Origin: Bacteroidota bacterium
GTDB lineage: Bacteria > Bacteroidota > Bacteroidia > Chitinophagales > Chitinophagaceae
DNA: 64,000 nucleotides
Assembly (NCBI GenBank): GCA_016712665.1
Contig: JADJQP010000002.1
Location: forward strand, 1 to 64,000
Reading direction: 5' to 3'
Every line of letters starts with the position of its first letter. Positions within the stretch are counted from its first letter, which is position 1. The notes beneath the pieces are model-generated. The model was not told the DNA's origin and searched no databases. It saw only the letters and a program-made list of their open reading frames with translations. Of this stretch, positions 62,147 to 64,000 are shown one piece after another. The position numbers and the translations under genes were made by a program.

Positions 62147-64000
62147 TTATTCCTTTTCGGAATCATCTTCTGTTATTGAATTATTATTATCTGTTTCGGC
62201 ATCATTTCCTTTTTCTTCTGCCTCGATGGGATTAACTGAATCCAATTCGGCGGTTTCAGCTTGCACGGCTTCCGTATCATCTTCTTCTTGTTCGGCAATT
62301 TTAGCAATGGCAGCTATTTCATCCCCCTCATCTAAATTGATCAACTTCACGCCCTGCGTTGCTCTGCCGGCCACTCTGATATTTTTGACATGGGTTCGAA
62401 TGGTAACGCCGGAAACACAGGTTATAAACAAATCATCGGTTTCATCCACTGCAAGGAATCCAATCAAGCGACCGGTCTTTTTCGGTAACATTCAGGGTTT
62501 TAACGCCCTTGCCTCCCCCTATTGGTTATACGATACATATCTTCGTATTCACCGGTTTCTTCATTCAGTTCTACAATATTGCTACGTTTTCCGATTCCCC
62601 GTTCACTCACTACCAAAATGGTTTTATTTTTATCATCCTTATTCACACAGAGCATACCAATCACCTCGTCGTTCAAGTCATCTACCTCAATACCACTCAC
62701 TCCAATGGCACCTCTACCCGTTGGTCTCACTTTCGCTTCAGGAAAACGGATAGCCCGACCAGATTTTACTGCCATCATAATATAACTTTCTCCATCGGTT
62801 AATGAGGCATCAAGTAACATATCGCCTTCGTTGATGGTAATCGCATTGACCCCATTTTGACGCGGACGACTGAAATCTTTCAACTTGGTTTTTTTGACAA
62901 TTCCTTGTTTGGTACAAAGGACAATATAATGTTTTTCGATATACTCCTCATCCGTAAGATTCGGAACAATGATAATGGTCTTAATCTTTTCGTCCTGAGG
63001 CAATTGTAAAAGATTTTGAATAGCCCTTCCTTTACTGTTCTTCTCCCCTTCCGGAATTTCATACACCTTCAGCCAGTGGCATCTTCCCTTGTCGGTAAAA
63101 ATGAGCAACGTGGCATGAGTGGAGGCAATAAATAGTTGATCAATATAATCCTCTTCACGGGTTTTTCCGCCCATTGCGCCCCTGCCACCCCGACGTTGGG
63201 TATGGTACTCTGTATGTGATGTTCGTTTAATATAGCCAAGGTGTGATACGGTAATCACCATATCTTCTTTCTCAATCAAATCTTCAATACTAATATCGGT
63301 AGCAAGATATTCGATATGGGATTTTCGCTCATCACCAAATTTCTTCTTCACATCCTGCATTTCCGTTTTGATTAATGCAAAACGCAACCCTTCATTGGCC
63401 AACAGTTCTTTTAATCCTTCAATAACCTTCATGATCGCTTCATATTCTTCATGAATTTTTTCGCGCTCCATGCCGGTAAGCCGTTGCAACCTTAATTCGA
63501 GGATTGCCTTTGCCTGAATTTCACTTAACTCGAAATTGGCCATCAAGCCCTCTTTGGCAATATCGGGTGTACGAGATTCTCTAATTAATTTGATTACGGC
63601 ATCCAAATTGTCGAGGGCTATTAAATAGCCTTGCAAAATATGAGCTCTTTCTTCTGCCTTTTTCAACTCGTATTGAGCTCGACGAACTACCACCTCATGT
63701 CGGAACTTTACAAATTCGACAATCAAATCTTTCATATTTAAAATGCGGGGGCGTCCGTTCACCAAGGCCACATTGTTGATACCAAATGAAGTTTGTAGCT
63801 CTGTAAATTTGTATAGTTGATTTACAATCACATTGGCAATAGCATCTTTCTTCAAATCGACCACCAGGCGCATTCCATCACGATCACTTTCATCGCGCAC
63901 ATCGCTCACCCCTTCAATGGCTTTATCATTTACCAATTGAGCAATTTTTGATGCAATACAGCCTTATTGACCTGATAAGGCAATTCATATATAATGATGC
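62147..64000 (-). CDS. gyrA: DNA gyrase subunit A, C-terminal part (partial at the window edge; three frameshifts)
   Basis: The gene enters from the right edge with IIYELPYQVNKA, then VNDKAIEGVSDVRDESDRDG, ELRLQRLTGMEREKIHEEYE and the C-terminal DNA-wrapping beta-pinwheel (GYIKRTSHTEYHTQRRGGRG, the GyrA-box QRRGGRG). The N-terminal half with the catalytic Tyr is outside the window. It is interrupted near 63953-63957 (a base missing), at the C5 run 62515-62519 and at the T5 run 62478-62482 (one base extra in each), after which GRLIGFLAVDETDDLFIT continues to an acidic tail. GyrA is essential, so these must be consensus errors. It introduces negative supercoils. Confidence 0.95.

Noticed and set aside
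62147..64000. gyrA as a pseudogene
   Set aside because: Gyrase is essential and every piece keeps family sequence; homopolymer errors explain it better. No second copy is visible, but the rest of the genome is not shown.

Overview
ORGANISM. The window is AT-rich DNA from the Bacteroidota, most likely a Chitinophagales/Sphingobacteriales-type lineage. This rests on type IX secretion (T9SS) C-terminal sorting domains on several secreted proteins, TAnnTTTG promoter -7 boxes, A-rich start regions without Shine-Dalgarno sites, a fused E1 alpha/beta 2-oxoacid dehydrogenase, LytS/LytTR and NarL two-component pairs, and the gyrA-TPR and tsaB-ArsR-scpB-icd neighbourhoods. No rRNA, tRNA, CRISPR array, transposase or prophage was recognised.

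SEQUENCE QUALITY. About twenty conserved genes, including essential gyrA, are broken by one-base (rarely two-base) indels, mostly in short homopolymers. In each case the protein continues in another frame. This pattern points to an unpolished long-read consensus rather than mass gene decay, so broken genes are given here as single genes with the break located.

LAYOUT. 1-1.5 kb: an Omp28-like secreted protein (partial) and an ECF sigma/zinc-finger anti-sigma pair. 1.5-4.4 kb: a type III PKS, methyltransferase and FAD-oxidoreductase operon with the srsABC-like order of phenolic-lipid pathways. 4.5-11.5 kb: two small DUF proteins, a secreted protein, then the 2-oxoacid dehydrogenase E1, a DODA-type dioxygenase and a UbiA prenyltransferase. 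11.6-17.2 kb: secreted surface proteins, namely a fibre-like protein, a metzincin-like protease with a T9SS tail and a vanadium-haloperoxidase-family enzyme with a T9SS tail. 17.2-21.2 kb: a stand-alone TIR protein convergent with a DUF898, M48 peptidase, FHA-TIR-RDD operon. 21.3-28.7 kb: a COG2509 flavoprotein, an orphan histidine kinase, a BtrH-like protein, ribosomal protein L25, a ChaN-like protein, a DUF6787-like protein and an isolated nuoG. 28.8-34.2 kb: four GT4-type glycosyltransferases and a formyltransferase. 34.2-37.9 kb: ridA, tsaB, an ArsR regulator, scpB and icd. 38.5-56.9 kb: a surface-fibre locus with two cassettes of small T9SS-tail protein plus large repeat-rich fibre protein (ends: S74 chaperone or C1q head), surrounding two complete two-component systems and other secreted proteins. 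57.3-60.4 kb: dapB-like, a CPA antiporter and nhaA. 60.7-64 kb: a TPR protein and gyrA (partial).

MOST INTERESTING. (1) The TIR pair: a small TIR protein keeping the NADase-type glutamate faces a membrane FHA-TIR-RDD protein whose TIR has lost it and whose FHA lacks the usual phosphothreonine-contact residues. (2) The fibre locus, with duplicated anchor+fibre cassettes, a collagen-like stalk, 78-residue repeats, S74 and C1q termini, and embedded sensors.
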